From the NCBI GenBank assembly GCA_015075405.1, contig JABTUK010000002.1:310001-374000 (forward strand): a DNA stretch of 64,000 nucleotides, given 5' to 3'. Shown here piece by piece: positions 34,363 through 42,365 of the stretch. The notes below the pieces were generated by a model. It did no database searches, was not told the DNA's origin, and was given only the letters and a program-made list of their open reading frames with translations. This DNA is from Anaerolineales bacterium (GTDB lineage: Bacteria > Chloroflexota > Anaerolineae > 4572-78 > J111). The position numbers and the translations under genes are program-made. Position 1 is the stretch's first letter. Every line of letters begins with the position of its first letter.

Positions 34363-34938
34363 TTAGTGGCTTTTTGGTTTTTCTTTGAGAAGCTTATTGA
34401 AGCTTTTTTTGGGGTGTCTAAAGTCTCTATCTTCACCCTTAGCTTTTTCAAACCATTCAGGAAAGATGTCTTGGGCTGAACGTCCCTCATGGTGATATTG
34501 CTCTCTTGCCCATTCGTCAGCAGCAAATCGAGGTCTACCCGTGTTGTTTTGAAGCACCTTACCAAGTCCTTCCTTTATGGCTTGAAGGTGACACACAACC
34601 CAATTTATCGCTTCGCAAACCACATAGATGCTACCCAAACCCAATAACGAGAGAATGACAAAACCCAACGCTTGGGGGGGTAATATTCCAGAAATGAGCA
34701 GGATTAATAAGCAAAAACCATAAACCCCAAGTAACCAGATAAAAGGCTTCTTATCCCATTTTTTAAATGCGATAAAGAATGTAGTTTGTCCAAACATCAA
34801 AAGGGCAAAAAACCCCCAAAACGCTATGTAAGCGATGGGAGAGAAAAAGGGAAAAATCCCCAGGAAGACGATTGAGATCAATGCAACCAGTATCACAGTT
34901 GCAACTCCTAGAGCTAGTTTGTCAGTTGGTTCTCTCAT
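34363..34938 (-). CDS. Multi-TM membrane protein of the integrative element
   Basis: This protein of about 191 aa starts at MREPTDKLALG. Four hydrophobic segments lie in about the first 125 residues, followed by a soluble basic C-terminus (EWFEKAKGEDRDFRHPKKSF). I do not recognise the family. It is separately transcribed, with GTGAC/GTCAC dyads upstream and a terminator downstream. A role in transfer or exclusion is possible but not shown. Confidence 0.7.
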   Translation of the reverse strand: MREPTDKLALGVATVILVALISIVFLGIFPFFSPIAYIAFWGFFALLMFGQTTFFIAFKKWDKKPFIWLLGVYGFCLLILLISGILPPQALGFVILSLLGLGSIYVVCEAINWVVCHLQAIKEGLGKVLQNNTGRPRFAADEWAREQYHHEGRSAQDIFPEWFEKAKGEDRDFRHPKKSFNKLLKEKPKSH

Positions 34939-34959
34939 GGTCATTACCTCTTGTGCAAA

Positions 34960-35020
34960 GTGTGACAAAGCAGCAGAGTCACGATAGGCGATATGTGACC
35001 TACCCTGGTTAAGTCACACA
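34960..35020 (-). promoter_or_regulatory. GTGAC/GTCAC operator-like dyads
   Basis: GTGTGAC (34960-34966) is mirrored by GTCAC (34978-34982), and GTGAC (34995-34999) by GTCACACA (35013-35020). They lie within 100 bases upstream of the gene at 34363-34938. The remaining spacer up to 35261 shows only a GGATACTGG repeat (about 35231-35255) and no gene. Confidence 0.6.
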
Positions 35021-35261
35021 GCGTATTTGCTTCTCAGCGCATTGGCTCAATGGCTTATTGGCCGCCAGGCGTAGCAGCCCCACAGCCTATTGGCCCTTAA
35101 GCCCAAGCCGAGAATGGTCTATCGGGCTATATCGCTAATTTGTTTATAAACGAAATTGGTTTTTTTGTGAAATCGCCCCAAGCGGGTTTGAAATTTTGCC
35201 TAGTCACCCTTTTAGACTTCTGGTTGATGGGATACTGGATAATGGATACTGGACGCTAGAT

Positions 35262-35939
35262 TTATGGCTTGGAGCGGAGTTTTATCAAGGCGTCATCGGT
35301 TATTTTCCGGCCTTGCGGGCCTGCGCCATCAATAAGCAGTCCGTTTCTAGCCAGGGTTTTGGATAGGTGCTCAAAAAATAGACGGCCATAACATTGATGA
35401 TTGGGGGCTTGTCCAAAGTAACCTTCACTAGCCGCTTGGTAACATCGTTTGATGGGCATGCGGCCAGCAAAATTGTTCTCACAGTAAGTCAGAATGGTTG
35501 TAATCCATTGCGATAATTTGACCAGTCCAGCATAAGATTGAATCCCGTAGGACTCTGCAAAATCTACTAACCACTTGGGGAAGTCTTGAGCAATTTGGGC
35601 TTGCTCTTGAGCTAACCGGGCGGCCATTTCTCGCCGGCGGGCTATTTCGGCGTTGACTTCGGCAAGGCGGGCTTGCTCCCTACGGTCAAATTCCGCATTT
35701 TCTTCTTCCCATCGCTGCCATTCATCCTCTGATAATTCTTCTTCGTGGGGTGGTAGGGCATGCATCTGGTAAAGCCGCCAAGTTGCATCTGGATCGGCAT
35801 AATGGGGCGTCTGTTTATTCTGGTTACTCTCAAAATATATCCAAACTACCCCCAAAACAAAGAGAAAAATCATCACGAAAGCAATTATGATCGGTGGCCC
35901 GTAAGTCTGTAAGAATGTCAAATCTGGCGACGGTGGCAT
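35262..35939 (-). CDS. Single-TM coiled-coil protein of the integrative element
   Basis: This 225-aa protein begins MPPSPDLTFLQ at 35939 with a weak GTGAGG site. One transmembrane helix (about residues 15-37, PIIIAFVMIFLFVLGVVWIY) is followed by a long charged helix (about 65-115) and a C-terminal globular part. No family recognised. It is the outermost gene of the element, and its upstream region has a GTGTGAC-N10-GTCACAC dyad. It could be a membrane anchor of the transfer apparatus or a cargo gene. Confidence 0.7.
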   Translation of the reverse strand: MPPSPDLTFLQTYGPPIIIAFVMIFLFVLGVVWIYFESNQNKQTPHYADPDATWRLYQMHALPPHEEELSEDEWQRWEEENAEFDRREQARLAEVNAEIARRREMAARLAQEQAQIAQDFPKWLVDFAESYGIQSYAGLVKLSQWITTILTYCENNFAGRMPIKRCYQAASEGYFGQAPNHQCYGRLFFEHLSKTLARNGLLIDGAGPQGRKITDDALIKLRSKP

Positions 35940-35986
35940 AAAAATAACCTCACTTTCCGTTTTGCGCCTCGGCGCTGCCGGAATGA

Positions 35987-36010
35987 GTGTGACTGCTCGA
36001 TGCGTCACAC
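35987..36010 (-). promoter_or_regulatory. GTGTGAC-N10-GTCACAC operator-like palindrome
   Basis: A 7-bp-arm dyad lies 48 bp upstream of the start at 35939. It is the clearest copy of the dyad also seen at 31451, 31576 and 34960-35020. Confidence 0.65.
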
Positions 36011-36065
36011 TTAGTTTTTGAAAAGCAAAAATGTAACCAGGTAGCGCGGCCATCCGGGGGACAAA

Positions 36066-36100
36066 AAAAGAGTTTTACCCTTTGGGGGTAAAACTCTTTT
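36066..36100. terminator. Strong bidirectional hairpin at the element's right side
   Basis: AAAAGAGTTTTACCC and its perfect complement with a 5-base loop give T runs in both directions. It probably isolates the element from the host gene to the right. Confidence 0.8.
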
Positions 36101-36202
36101 CGTCTAACCAATGACCAATCGGACGGTAAAAGCAAAATGTTCTTTTTGATAAGCGTTTATTATAAAATCTCAGAAGATATGATAAGATACCTTTCCAAAA
36201 AA

Positions 36203-36269
36203 GAGGCGATGACTCGTGAGGCGATGAGGCGAGAAGATTATTCGCGTCCTCGCCTCATCGCCTCACTTT
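36203..36269. repeat. GAGGCGATGA-type palindrome
   Basis: GAGGCGATGACTCGTGAGGC and GATGAGGCGAG are mirrored by CCTCGCCTCATCGCCTCAC. It lies just upstream of the P1 peptidase gene, in host sequence. Confidence 0.7.
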
Positions 36270-36292
36270 CATTATTGCAGGTCAGCACGATT

Positions 36293-37258
36293 ATGACTAT
36301 TTCATTCAATCAAATTCCCGGTTTGCGGGTGGGTCATGCCCAGGATTTTGAGGCGCTCACTGGCTGTACCGTTGTATTGACTCAAGGTGGCGCGGTTTGC
36401 GGGGTAGACCAGCGCGGCGGCGCGCCCGGTACCCGCGAAACGGATTTGCTGCGGCCGATGCACCTGGTTGAAAAAGTGCATGGGGTGCTGTTTGCCGGGG
36501 GCAGCGCTTATGGCCTGGCTGCCGCCGATGGGGTGATGCGCTGGCTGGAAGAGCATGGTGTTGGGTTCGAGGCCCTTGTAGCGCGGGTGCCCATTGTGCC
36601 GGCTGCGATTCTGTTCGACCTGGCCGTTGGCCGGGCTGATGTTCGCCCCGATGCGGCTATGGGCTACGCCGCCTGTCAGGCGGCTGCCAATAATCGGCAG
36701 GGGATAGCCGCCGGAACCGTCGGCGTGGGCACGGGGGCGACCATCGGCAAGATTTTGGGGCCGGCAACACAGATGAAGGGTGGCGTGGGCACAGCCGTTA
36801 TCGAGGTCTGGTCGGGTTTGTGGGTGGGCGCGCTGATGGCGGTCAACTGCCTGGGCGATGTCATCCAGCCTCAAACAGGTCAAATTCTAGCTGGGGCGCG
36901 AAAGTTGCCAGATAACGATTTTATTGATACCATGCAGGTGTTGAAAACGCCGTTGGCAGAGAGCTTCACCGGCTCTGGGAACACTGTTATCGGCGTGGTG
37001 GCTACCAATGCGGCTCTCTCAAAAGAGGCAGCCAATAAGGTGGCCCAAATGGCTCACGATGGGTTAGCTCGCGCCATTCGCCCGGCCCATACGATGTTCG
37101 ACGGCGATACGATTTTTGCGCTGGCGACAGGTCAGGGCGCTGGGGCGGACGTGACCTTAATCGGGGCTTATGGGGCTGAAGCTACAGCCCTGGCGATTGT
37201 TGATGCCGTACAACAGGCGACCTCAGTTGCCGGGATACCGGCCCTCCGCGATTTGTGA
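36293..37258 (+). CDS. P1 family (DmpA/NylC-type) N-terminal-nucleophile peptidase or amidase
   Basis: This 321-aa protein starts at MTISFNQIPG; the frame is open from 36137 but that part covers a palindrome. Features are GLRVGHAQDFEALTG, DQRGGAPGTRETDLL, VLFAGGSAYGLAAADG, and the self-cleavage region GSGNTVIGVVATNAALSK near residue 230, where cleavage before the Thr would expose the nucleophile. Family members hydrolyse small peptides or cyclic amides (DmpA, NylC). The biological substrate is unknown. The stop overlaps the upstream frame of the next gene. Confidence 0.88.
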   Translation: MTISFNQIPGLRVGHAQDFEALTGCTVVLTQGGAVCGVDQRGGAPGTRETDLLRPMHLVEKVHGVLFAGGSAYGLAAADGVMRWLEEHGVGFEALVARVPIVPAAILFDLAVGRADVRPDAAMGYAACQAAANNRQGIAAGTVGVGTGATIGKILGPATQMKGGVGTAVIEVWSGLWVGALMAVNCLGDVIQPQTGQILAGARKLPDNDFIDTMQVLKTPLAESFTGSGNTVIGVVATNAALSKEAANKVAQMAHDGLARAIRPAHTMFDGDTIFALATGQGAGADVTLIGAYGAEATALAIVDAVQQATSVAGIPALRDL

Positions 37259-37275
37259 CGGTAAATGGAGCAGTA

Positions 37276-38826
37276 ATGACCATAACTTTAGATATCCAGC
37301 TTCAAGACTATGTGCTTGAAGAAGAAATTGGCCGGGGCGATCTGGCCGTTGTTTACCGGGCGCGCCGCCGTTCCGATGGGGCCGAGGTGGCGGTCAAGAT
37401 GCTGGCCTGTCATTTCACCTTCGACGAGTTTTTTGGCCGGCGCTTTAAAGAGATCGCCAAGCAGACGGCCCGATTAGAGCACCCTCATATCGTCCGCACC
37501 TATGAGGCCAAGCAGCAGGGTAGTGTTTTGTATGTGGTCCGGGAACTGATTGACGCCCGGCCTTTGGCCGAAGTGCTGGAAGCGCAAGGCCCTTTTCCCC
37601 CACAGCGCATGTTGATGATTGCCCGCCAGATTGCCGCCGCCCTGGATTACGCCCACCAAAAATCCATCACCCACGGTGACCTTTCGGCCAACCGGGTTTA
37701 CCTTGATGCTAACGACCAGGCGACCGTGGCCGATTTTGGGCAAACCCAGGCCATGGTGGGCACCAGCCTGGTGAAACAGGGGTACGCGGTTGGCGCCCCC
37801 GAAATTCTGGCCCCGGAGCGAGTGCATGGGCAAGGGACCAGCCGCCAATCCGATCTTTATTCGTTGGGGATTTTGTGTTACCAGATGTTAGCCGGCAAGC
37901 CGCCGTTTACGGGCACACCGGCGGCCGTTTTGCACGCTCAGGCTTACGAGCAGCCCCGCCCGCTGCATTTGGTGAACCCCAGCATTTCGGTGCCTTTAAG
38001 CGAAGCCATTGGGCGGATGCTCTCCAAAGGTTTGGAACTGCGCTACAATACCGGCGCAGAATTTGTGCGGGCGTTGTCGGTGGCGATTGAGGGCACGGCG
38101 CCGGTGCGCGCCCCCGCGGCAGCGGCAGCGCAAATTAAAGAAGCCGGACTGCAATCCAGCCTGCCGATTTGGAAACGCTCCTGGGTTTGGCTTTTGATCG
38201 CCATTCCAGTTATCGCCCTGCTGCTGGCTTTGGGTTTTTGGGTTGTCTCCTTGTTGAATGTTTTCCAGCCTGCGCCGGCCGGCACCACCGAGTCTATGCC
38301 AGCTACACCAACGGCTGTGGTTCAGGGGGTTGGCGGGGCTGAGAGCGAGCCAGGCGGCCCCGTAGTCGTAAAGGTCGAACCGACCGAAACGCCTCTTATT
38401 ACCCCTGAGTCCACCCCCACGCCTACGGTAACGCCCACCTTTGTACCGCTGCCCACCCCCGGCGCGCCCACCATTGCTGATGACAGCCCGTTCACCAATC
38501 TGCGTCTGGCCCAAGAAATTGGGGAAGATAATCAACCTGAACAGGTAGGGACCTCTTTCCGTCCCGGCACGCAGCCGGTCTATCTTTTCTTTGATTACGA
38601 TGGGATTAAACCGGGTACCACCTGGACCCATCGTTGGACCTGGGCCGATACGGAGTTGGACGCCTACCAGGATGTCTGGTCGTCGGGTTATAACAGCAGC
38701 GGCACGGCCTGGGTTTTTTACAACCCCACCGGGGGGTACCAGCCTGGCCCTTACAAAGTGACGTTGGAAGTCAACGGGCAAACGGTGGCGACGGCCACGT
38801 TTGTGATTCAACCCGGCGCACCGTGA
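37276..38826 (+). CDS. Membrane Ser/Thr protein kinase
   Basis: This protein of about 516 aa has the kinase domain at 10-270: glycine loop GRGDLAVVYRARR, ATP-site Lys in EVAVKML, catalytic loop THGDLSANRVYLD and metal loop VADFGQTQ. In the catalytic loop, the usual K-P-x-N after the Asp reads S-A-N-R, so activity may be weak. A transmembrane helix lies at about 300-322 (WVWLLIAIPVIALLLALGFW), then a Pro/Thr-rich linker and an extracellular beta domain to the end. It begins 17 bases after the peptidase stop, so co-expression is likely. The ATG at 37276 is the start that fits the kinase family. Confidence 0.88.
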   Translation: MTITLDIQLQDYVLEEEIGRGDLAVVYRARRRSDGAEVAVKMLACHFTFDEFFGRRFKEIAKQTARLEHPHIVRTYEAKQQGSVLYVVRELIDARPLAEVLEAQGPFPPQRMLMIARQIAAALDYAHQKSITHGDLSANRVYLDANDQATVADFGQTQAMVGTSLVKQGYAVGAPEILAPERVHGQGTSRQSDLYSLGILCYQMLAGKPPFTGTPAAVLHAQAYEQPRPLHLVNPSISVPLSEAIGRMLSKGLELRYNTGAEFVRALSVAIEGTAPVRAPAAAAAQIKEAGLQSSLPIWKRSWVWLLIAIPVIALLLALGFWVVSLLNVFQPAPAGTTESMPATPTAVVQGVGGAESEPGGPVVVKVEPTETPLITPESTPTPTVTPTFVPLPTPGAPTIADDSPFTNLRLAQEIGEDNQPEQVGTSFRPGTQPVYLFFDYDGIKPGTTWTHRWTWADTELDAYQDVWSSGYNSSGTAWVFYNPTGGYQPGPYKVTLEVNGQTVATATFVIQPGAP

Positions 38827-38827
38827 T

Positions 38828-38889
38828 GAATCAGCGAATGGCGAATGAGCGAATGGCGAATAACCTTTTCGCTCATTCGCCATTCGCCT
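38828..38889. repeat. GCGAATGGCGAATGAGCGAATG palindrome
   Basis: GCGAATGGCGAATGAGCG and AATGGCGAATA words are mirrored by CGCTCATTCGCCATTCGCC. It separates the kinase gene from the riboswitch promoter and could terminate transcripts. Confidence 0.75.
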
Positions 38890-38890
38890 A

Positions 38891-38918
38891 TTGACATATC
38901 GAAGAAATTCGTTATAAT
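38891..38918 (+). promoter_or_regulatory. Sigma-70-type promoter for the FMN riboswitch transcript
   Basis: TTGACA (38891-38896), 16-bp spacer, TATAAT (38913-38918). Both hexamers are perfect consensus. Confidence 0.85.
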
Positions 38919-38940
38919 CAGCTTCAAATAGAATAACTAC

Positions 38941-39173
38941 CTTCGGGGCAGGGTGAAGGGTCAATCTTAAAGGTTGGCCGTAATTCCCGACCGGCGGTGA
39001 GGCTGCGGGGGCAGCCAAGCCCGCGAACGCTAACCGGCTTCCCTTTTGAGAGGGAAGAGGCTATCGAAAGAGATTAAAACCCAAGTTTAATCTGCCTGTT
39101 GAAAAGCAGGAGAGGGTTAGCGCCGATTCAGTGTGATTCTGAAGCCGACGGTATAGTCCGGATGGGAGAAGGT
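38941..39173 (+). promoter_or_regulatory. FMN riboswitch (RFN element)
   Basis: The conserved blocks appear in order: CTTCGGGGCAGGGTGAA, TTCCCGACCGGCGGTGA, AGCCCGCGA, and AGCCGACGGTATAGTCCGGA followed by TGGGAGAAGG. The part between CGCTAACC and GGTTAGCG is longer than usual and folds into extra hairpins. FMN binding should favour the downstream terminator and switch off the transporter genes that follow. Confidence 0.95.
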
Positions 39174-39222
39174 AATCCATTCAGGTTCCCCATTTTTTGG
39201 GGTATTCTCTGAAATTAGCTTG

Positions 39223-39260
39223 CCCCGGAGTACATTTATGCATGTGCTTCGGGGTTTTTT
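39223..39260 (+). terminator. Riboswitch-controlled terminator
   Basis: CCCCGGAG/CTTCGGGG with a 16-base loop is followed by T6. A smaller CCCC/GGGG hairpin (39188-39202) precedes it and may take part in the switch. Confidence 0.8.
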
Positions 39261-39392
39261 GTGGCTGACAACCAGGGCGACAGGCTGTTAAAGCTGTTGT
39301 CGGTTTGGTGTTGCCACGTGTTGCCATCATTGCCCCGATGTTTGCGTTTGCGCTAACATTTGGGGCATTTTTGTTTAAGAAAGGGTCAACCC

Positions 39393-40226
39393 ATGCACGA
39401 AATGATTAAAGTTTTAGACGCACCCCAAGCCCATCCTGCCGCTTTTCTGAGCCAACCCAGGCAGCCTCGCTGGCAGAAGATTGGTTTGGAAGTGGTGGCT
39501 TTGCCCTTGGGAATTATTTTGCTGCTGGTCTTGTGGATGATGGTAGTGGTGGTGGGCAATTATCCTACCTTTATTTTGCCCGATCCGGCCAGTGTTTTTA
39601 ATAAGCTGAGCGAGATTGTCGCCAACGGTCTCTTGTGGCATCACAGCCAGGCCACGCTGGCGGCGATTATCGGCGGCCTGACTTTGGGCTTGACCACCGC
39701 CACCCTTCTGGGTTATTTGCTGGCTAAAAGCCCGCTGTTGGAACGGCTGGCCGGGCCGTACATTGTGGCCTCGCAGTCCATTCCAGCGGTAGCCATTGCC
39801 CCCTTGCTGGTCATCTGGTTTGGTTCCGGCAAGTTGAGCAAGGTACTCATTTGCGCCCTGGTGGTTTTCTTTCCGGTGCTGGTCAATACCATTGTCGGGA
39901 TTCGCTCGGTGGATGCGGGTCTGAAAACACTTATGCGCTCCCTGCGGGCCAATCGCTGGCAGACCTTTGTGATGTTGGAAGTTCCGGCGGCCATGCCGGT
40001 CTTATTGGGCGGCTTAAAGATTGGTGTGACACTGTCAGTCATTGGGGCGGTTGTCGGCGAGTTTGTCGGTGCTGATCGGGGGTTAGGTTTTTTGATTAAT
40101 CAAGCCAAAGGTCTGTTTGACACGCCGCTTATGTTCGCGGCGCTGATAACGCTGGCCAGCATCTCGCTGTGTTTATATTTGCTTGTTACCAAGCTGGAGC
40201 ATTGGCTGCTGGCCTGGCGACGATAA
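39393..40226 (+). CDS. ribX: ABC transporter permease, RibX-like
   Basis: This protein of about 277 aa has six predicted membrane helices and the binding-protein-dependent permease loop (RSLRANRWQTFVMLEVPAAM) with EAA-type features. It belongs to the SsuC/TauC/ThiX-like class that pairs with NMT1/THI5-type binding proteins. Control by an FMN riboswitch indicates import of riboflavin or a related flavin; RibXY systems of this kind have been predicted in Chloroflexota. I use the ATG at 39393 (MHEMIKVLDA) because it fits the family length; the frame opens at 39360. Confidence 0.87.
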   Translation: MHEMIKVLDAPQAHPAAFLSQPRQPRWQKIGLEVVALPLGIILLLVLWMMVVVVGNYPTFILPDPASVFNKLSEIVANGLLWHHSQATLAAIIGGLTLGLTTATLLGYLLAKSPLLERLAGPYIVASQSIPAVAIAPLLVIWFGSGKLSKVLICALVVFFPVLVNTIVGIRSVDAGLKTLMRSLRANRWQTFVMLEVPAAMPVLLGGLKIGVTLSVIGAVVGEFVGADRGLGFLINQAKGLFDTPLMFAALITLASISLCLYLLVTKLEHWLLAWRR

Positions 40227-40234
40227 GTTAAGCC

Positions 40235-40288
40235 GGAGATTAGAGATTGGAGATTAAGCGAATCTCCAATCTCTAATCTCTAATCTCT
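40235..40288. repeat. GGAGATTAGAGATTGGAGATT palindrome
   Basis: It lies between ribX and ribY. It is an uninterrupted member of the family split by the MITE at 14541. Confidence 0.8.
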
Positions 40289-40312
40289 ATTTCTTAAGGA
40301 GCAGAAAGTAGG

Positions 40313-41368
40313 ATGAAATTCTGGATGAAGTGGATTTTTCTATTCGCGGCCCTTTTCAGCCTGGTAGCCTGTGGCGCAGAAGCCGCGCAAGCGCCCACTC
40401 AGGCAGGGGAAGCCCCGGCTCAGGAGGCCCCTGCTGCTGCAACCGAAGCGCCGGCCCAGGCATCGGGTGAGTTGCGTAAGGTCCGGTTGGGCGTCGGCTA
40501 CATCCCCGATGTTCAATTTGCGCCGTTTTACGTGGCTCAACGTAAAGGGTTTTTTGCTGAAGAAGGACTTGAAGTTGAAATTGAATATGGTTTTGAAAAT
40601 GATTTTGTCGCCCTGGCCGCGCAGGGAGAACGGGAATTTGCCGTTGCCAGCGGCGACCAGGTGATTCTGGCCCGCGCTCAGGGCTTGCCGATTACCTATG
40701 TGATGAAGTGGTATCAACGCTTTCCGGTGGCCCTGGTTTCCCCCGCTGACAAAGGGATTACCAAACCCGAAGATCTGGTTGGCAAAAAAGTGGGCTTGCC
40801 CGGCTTTTTTGGGGCGTCGTTTATCGGCTGGAAAGGCTTGATTTACGCCGCTCAGCTCGATGAAAACGCCATTGAAGTTAAAGATATTGGTTTTACCCAA
40901 ACGGCGGCCATCCAGCAGGGGGTAGTGGATGCGGCGATGATTTATATTGCCAACGAGCCGAACCAACTCCGCAGCCAGGGCATCGAGGTGAATGTGCTGC
41001 AAGTGTCTGATTATCTTGACCTGGTTTCTAACGGCATTGTGGTTGGCGACAAATTGATGGCCGATGACCCGGACCTGGCGCAGCGGATGGTCCGGGCCAG
41101 TTTGCGCGGCCTGCAAGAAACCATCGCCAAGCCTGACGAGGCTTTCGCCATTGTCCGCCAGGTAATTCCCGAGATCACCGACGACAAAGCGCCCACGCAG
41201 CGCAAGGTTTTGGAAGATTCGATAACCTTATGGCAAAGCGACAGGCTCGGCGAGTCGAGTCCCCAGGCATGGCAGGAGTCAATCGAGTTTATGAGCAAAA
41301 CCGGTTTGCTGGAAAAAACGCTTCAGCCGGAGACGCTTTACACCAATAAATTTATCGAAATAGAGTAA
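40313..41368 (+). CDS. ribY: NMT1/THI5-like solute-binding lipoprotein, RibY-like
   Basis: This 351-aa protein starts with a lipoprotein signal (LFSLVACGAE, Cys at residue 20) and an Ala/Pro-rich linker to about residue 55. The NMT1/THI5-type binding fold follows: RLGVGYIPDVQFAPFYVAQR, KGFFAEEGLEVEIE, GKKVGLPGFFGASFIG. Lipid-anchored, it would capture the substrate outside the membrane. Placement after an FMN riboswitch and permease supports riboflavin or a flavin precursor as substrate. AAGGAGCAG lies shortly before the ATG. Confidence 0.88.
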   Translation: MKFWMKWIFLFAALFSLVACGAEAAQAPTQAGEAPAQEAPAAATEAPAQASGELRKVRLGVGYIPDVQFAPFYVAQRKGFFAEEGLEVEIEYGFENDFVALAAQGEREFAVASGDQVILARAQGLPITYVMKWYQRFPVALVSPADKGITKPEDLVGKKVGLPGFFGASFIGWKGLIYAAQLDENAIEVKDIGFTQTAAIQQGVVDAAMIYIANEPNQLRSQGIEVNVLQVSDYLDLVSNGIVVGDKLMADDPDLAQRMVRASLRGLQETIAKPDEAFAIVRQVIPEITDDKAPTQRKVLEDSITLWQSDRLGESSPQAWQESIEFMSKTGLLEKTLQPETLYTNKFIEIE

Positions 41369-41376
41369 GGAGTTTC

Positions 41377-41423
41377 GGAGATTGGAGATTGGAGATTAAG
41401 CCAATCTCCAATCTCTAATCTCC
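41377..41423. repeat. GGAGATTGGAGATTGGAGATT palindrome
   Basis: It lies between ribY and the ATPase gene and belongs to the same family as 40235-40288. Confidence 0.8.
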
Positions 41424-41430
41424 ACATTTT

Positions 41431-42189
41431 ATGCAGCCTATTCTTCAAGTCGAGTCGCTTTACAAAACCTTTGACAGCCCTAACAACGGCCAACTATTAG
41501 CCATCGCCAACATTAGCTTTTCCGTTTCACCCGGCGAATTTCTCTGTATTGTCGGGCCGTCCGGTTCCGGCAAAACTACCTTACTGCAAATCCTGGCCGG
41601 ACTCCTACCCGCCACCAGGGGGCAGGTCTGGCTGGCCGGTGCGCCGCTGACCCAACCACAGCCAGAAATCAGCATTGTTTTCCAAAAACCAAATCTGATG
41701 CCCTGGCGAACGGTGCTGGATAACGTGCTGTTGCCCCTTCAAATCCAAGCCGCGCCCGCCGTCGAAGCGCAGCGTCAGGGCCAAGAGGTTCTAGCTCTGG
41801 TTGGGTTGAGCGAGTTTGCAGCGGCTTATCCCAAACAACTTTCCGGGGGGATGGAGCAGCGGGTAGCGGTAGCTCGCGCTTTGATTCAACAGCCTCAGAT
41901 TTTGTTGCTGGATGAACCGTTTGGCGCGCTGGATGCCTTGACTCGTGAACGGCTCAATGGGGAGTTGCTTCGTCTGTGGCAGAGTCGCAACCTCACCGCA
42001 ATTATGGTAACACATAATATCCGCGAAGCTGTTTTTCTGGCCGACCGGGTGTTGGTCCTCAGCCCCCGTCCCGCCACTATTTCTGCCGAGTTTGCGATTA
42101 ATTTGCCTCGTCCCCGCCCCAAGGGCATCGAGTACAGCGAGGAGTTCGGCCACCTGGCTTATGAAATCAGGCAGGCCATTAAGGATTAG
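41431..42189 (+). CDS. ABC transporter ATPase of the RibXY-like system
   Basis: This 252-aa ATPase has Walker A GPSGSGKTT near residue 42, Q-loop FQKPNLMPWRTV, signature LSGGMEQRVAVARAL, Walker B ILLLDEPFGALD and H-loop MVTHNI. It is of the SsuB/TauB/ThiZ-like class that energises this permease type. It is third in the riboswitch-led operon, and AGATT-type palindromes separate the three genes. Confidence 0.92.
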   Translation: MQPILQVESLYKTFDSPNNGQLLAIANISFSVSPGEFLCIVGPSGSGKTTLLQILAGLLPATRGQVWLAGAPLTQPQPEISIVFQKPNLMPWRTVLDNVLLPLQIQAAPAVEAQRQGQEVLALVGLSEFAAAYPKQLSGGMEQRVAVARALIQQPQILLLDEPFGALDALTRERLNGELLRLWQSRNLTAIMVTHNIREAVFLADRVLVLSPRPATISAEFAINLPRPRPKGIEYSEEFGHLAYEIRQAIKD

Positions 42190-42236
42190 TCTTTTCTTCC
42201 CCGGCTTTTCTCATAGCCTCAGAAAGACCTCACCGT

Positions 42237-42266
42237 TTGCAAAGCGCGTCTGAAATAGTATATAAT
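42237..42266 (+). promoter_or_regulatory. Candidate promoter for the REC-GAF-kinase gene
   Basis: TTGCAA (42237-42242), 18-bp spacer, TATAAT (42261-42266), about 100 bases before the start codon. Confidence 0.55.
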
Positions 42267-42365
42267 TCCTCTTAATCAACACCTATTAGTTTACTGACCA
42301 CCAACGGGGCCAAGCTCTATTTCACTAACTGCGTTTACGCTTTTCACCAGGAACAGAGGGGAGAC

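Larger units (their letters stand above)
26518..36135 (-). mobile_element. AICE-like integrative element (serine recombinase, FtsK translocase, DUF2637, primase)
   Basis: All genes from the recombinase at the cobU boundary to a coiled-coil membrane protein near 35939 read leftward and form overlapping clusters. The set is a large serine recombinase, a single FtsK-type pump, a DUF2637 protein, small membrane proteins, an RHH regulator, an iteron-like region and a TOPRIM/VirE replication protein. Base composition is more AT-rich than the flanks and the dispersed host palindromes are absent. The left limit is close to 26518. The right limit is placed near a strong hairpin (36066-36100) but the att core was not identified. 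Confidence 0.8.

Noticed and set aside
26520..36151. Similar strings ATGTTTCATTTCGATA (26520) and ATGTTCTTTTTGATA (36137) as att sites of the integrative element
   Set aside because: The match needs a gap and several mismatches in AT-rich DNA; serine integrase cores are short, so this cannot be told from chance without an empty site.
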